From Betaproteobacteria bacterium (lineage in GTDB: Bacteria; Pseudomonadota; Gammaproteobacteria; Burkholderiales; Rhodocyclaceae), in assembly GCA_028065725.1 (NCBI GenBank), contig JAPTVL010000424.1:1-6734 (forward strand): 6,734 bases of DNA, in the 5' to 3' direction. Positions 6,560-6,734 of the stretch are shown in pieces. Below the pieces are notes generated by a model. It did not search any database and was not told where the DNA came from. It saw only the letters and a list, made by a program, of their open reading frames with translations. The position numbers were made by a program, and so were the translations under genes. Every line of letters starts with the position of its first letter. The stretch's first letter is position 1.

Positions 6560-6734
6560 TGCCGAAACCCCGGTCGCTGCCGCCGACCCGATGCAGTCGC
6601 TGTTCGTGAAGGAACTGATCAAGCAGTGGCGCGCCCAGGACGCGCACGGCGCGTGGGAGGGCAAGACCGACGCGATGCTGCTCGAGCCCTACATCGTCAC
6701 CAAGGAGCAGCGCCGGCAAATGCCGATCATCGAC
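6552..6734 (+). CDS. NifX-associated nitrogen fixation protein, DUF269 family (partial, 5' end)
   Basis: Only the first 61 residues are in the window; the gene continues past the right edge. The sequence is typical of the small DUF269 (PF03270) protein that follows nifX in many nif operons: [15 protein letters not shown] at 16-30, GAWEGKTDA at 33-41, then [18 protein letters not shown] to the edge. Its exact biochemical role is not settled; its constant company with nifX suggests cofactor assembly. Two in-frame ATG codons occur in tandem at 6549 and 6552. AGAGG at 6541-6545 is 6 nt from the second and only 3 nt from the first, so I prefer 6552. It overlaps the nifX stop by 8 nt (11 nt from 6549), consistent with coupled translation. 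Confidence 0.9.
   Translation, partial: MLDAETPVAAADPMQSLFVKELIKQWRAQDAHGAWEGKTDAMLLEPYIVTKEQRRQMPIID

Overview
The window is a piece of a molybdenum-nitrogenase (nif) gene cluster, with every gene on the + strand: nifD, nifK, nifE, nifN, nifX and the 5' end of a NifX-associated (DUF269 family) gene that runs off the right edge. The high GC content, strong GC bias at third codon positions and the style of the proteins point to a proteobacterium. NifD has the [14 protein letters not shown] stretch and NifK the [15 protein letters not shown] stretch, both of the alpha/beta-proteobacterial type rather than the Azotobacter type. The nifDKENX-DUF269 order and the heptad repeats between genes make a betaproteobacterium my best guess. 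That placement is an inference and not firm.

Layout: 1-104 is the leader upstream of nifD (presumably the nifH-nifD spacer) and contains a GC-rich hairpin. NifD (105-1556) and NifK (1656-3194) are the alpha and beta subunits of the MoFe protein. NifE (3279-4739) and NifN (4753-6111) are their paralogues and form the scaffold on which FeMo-cofactor is finished. NifX (6149-6559, possibly starting at 6080) carries cofactor intermediates. The DUF269 gene starts at 6549/6552, overlapping the nifX stop. The genes from nifE onward are tightly packed (13 nt gap, 37 nt gap or overlap, 8-11 nt overlap). The nifD-nifK and nifK-nifE gaps are longer (99 and 84 nt) and each holds a large inverted array of 7-base repeats, GTGAGGN on the left and NCCTCAC on the right.

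How they work together: NifEN receives the NifB-made precursor and matures it with Mo and homocitrate. NifX and probably the DUF269 protein help hold or move intermediates. Finished cofactor is inserted into NifDK, which reduces N2 with electrons from NifH (not in the window). No sigma-54 promoter, NifA site or T-tailed terminator was found in the window, so the genes are probably transcribed from a promoter to the left.

No new enzymatic system is evident. The points most worth a second look are the paired heptad-repeat hairpins flanking nifK, a NifK with Tyr at position 99 and Ala at position 188 (the combination associated with a tyrosine-ligated P-cluster), and an ambiguous nifX start in which a GTG with its own Shine-Dalgarno sits inside nifN.
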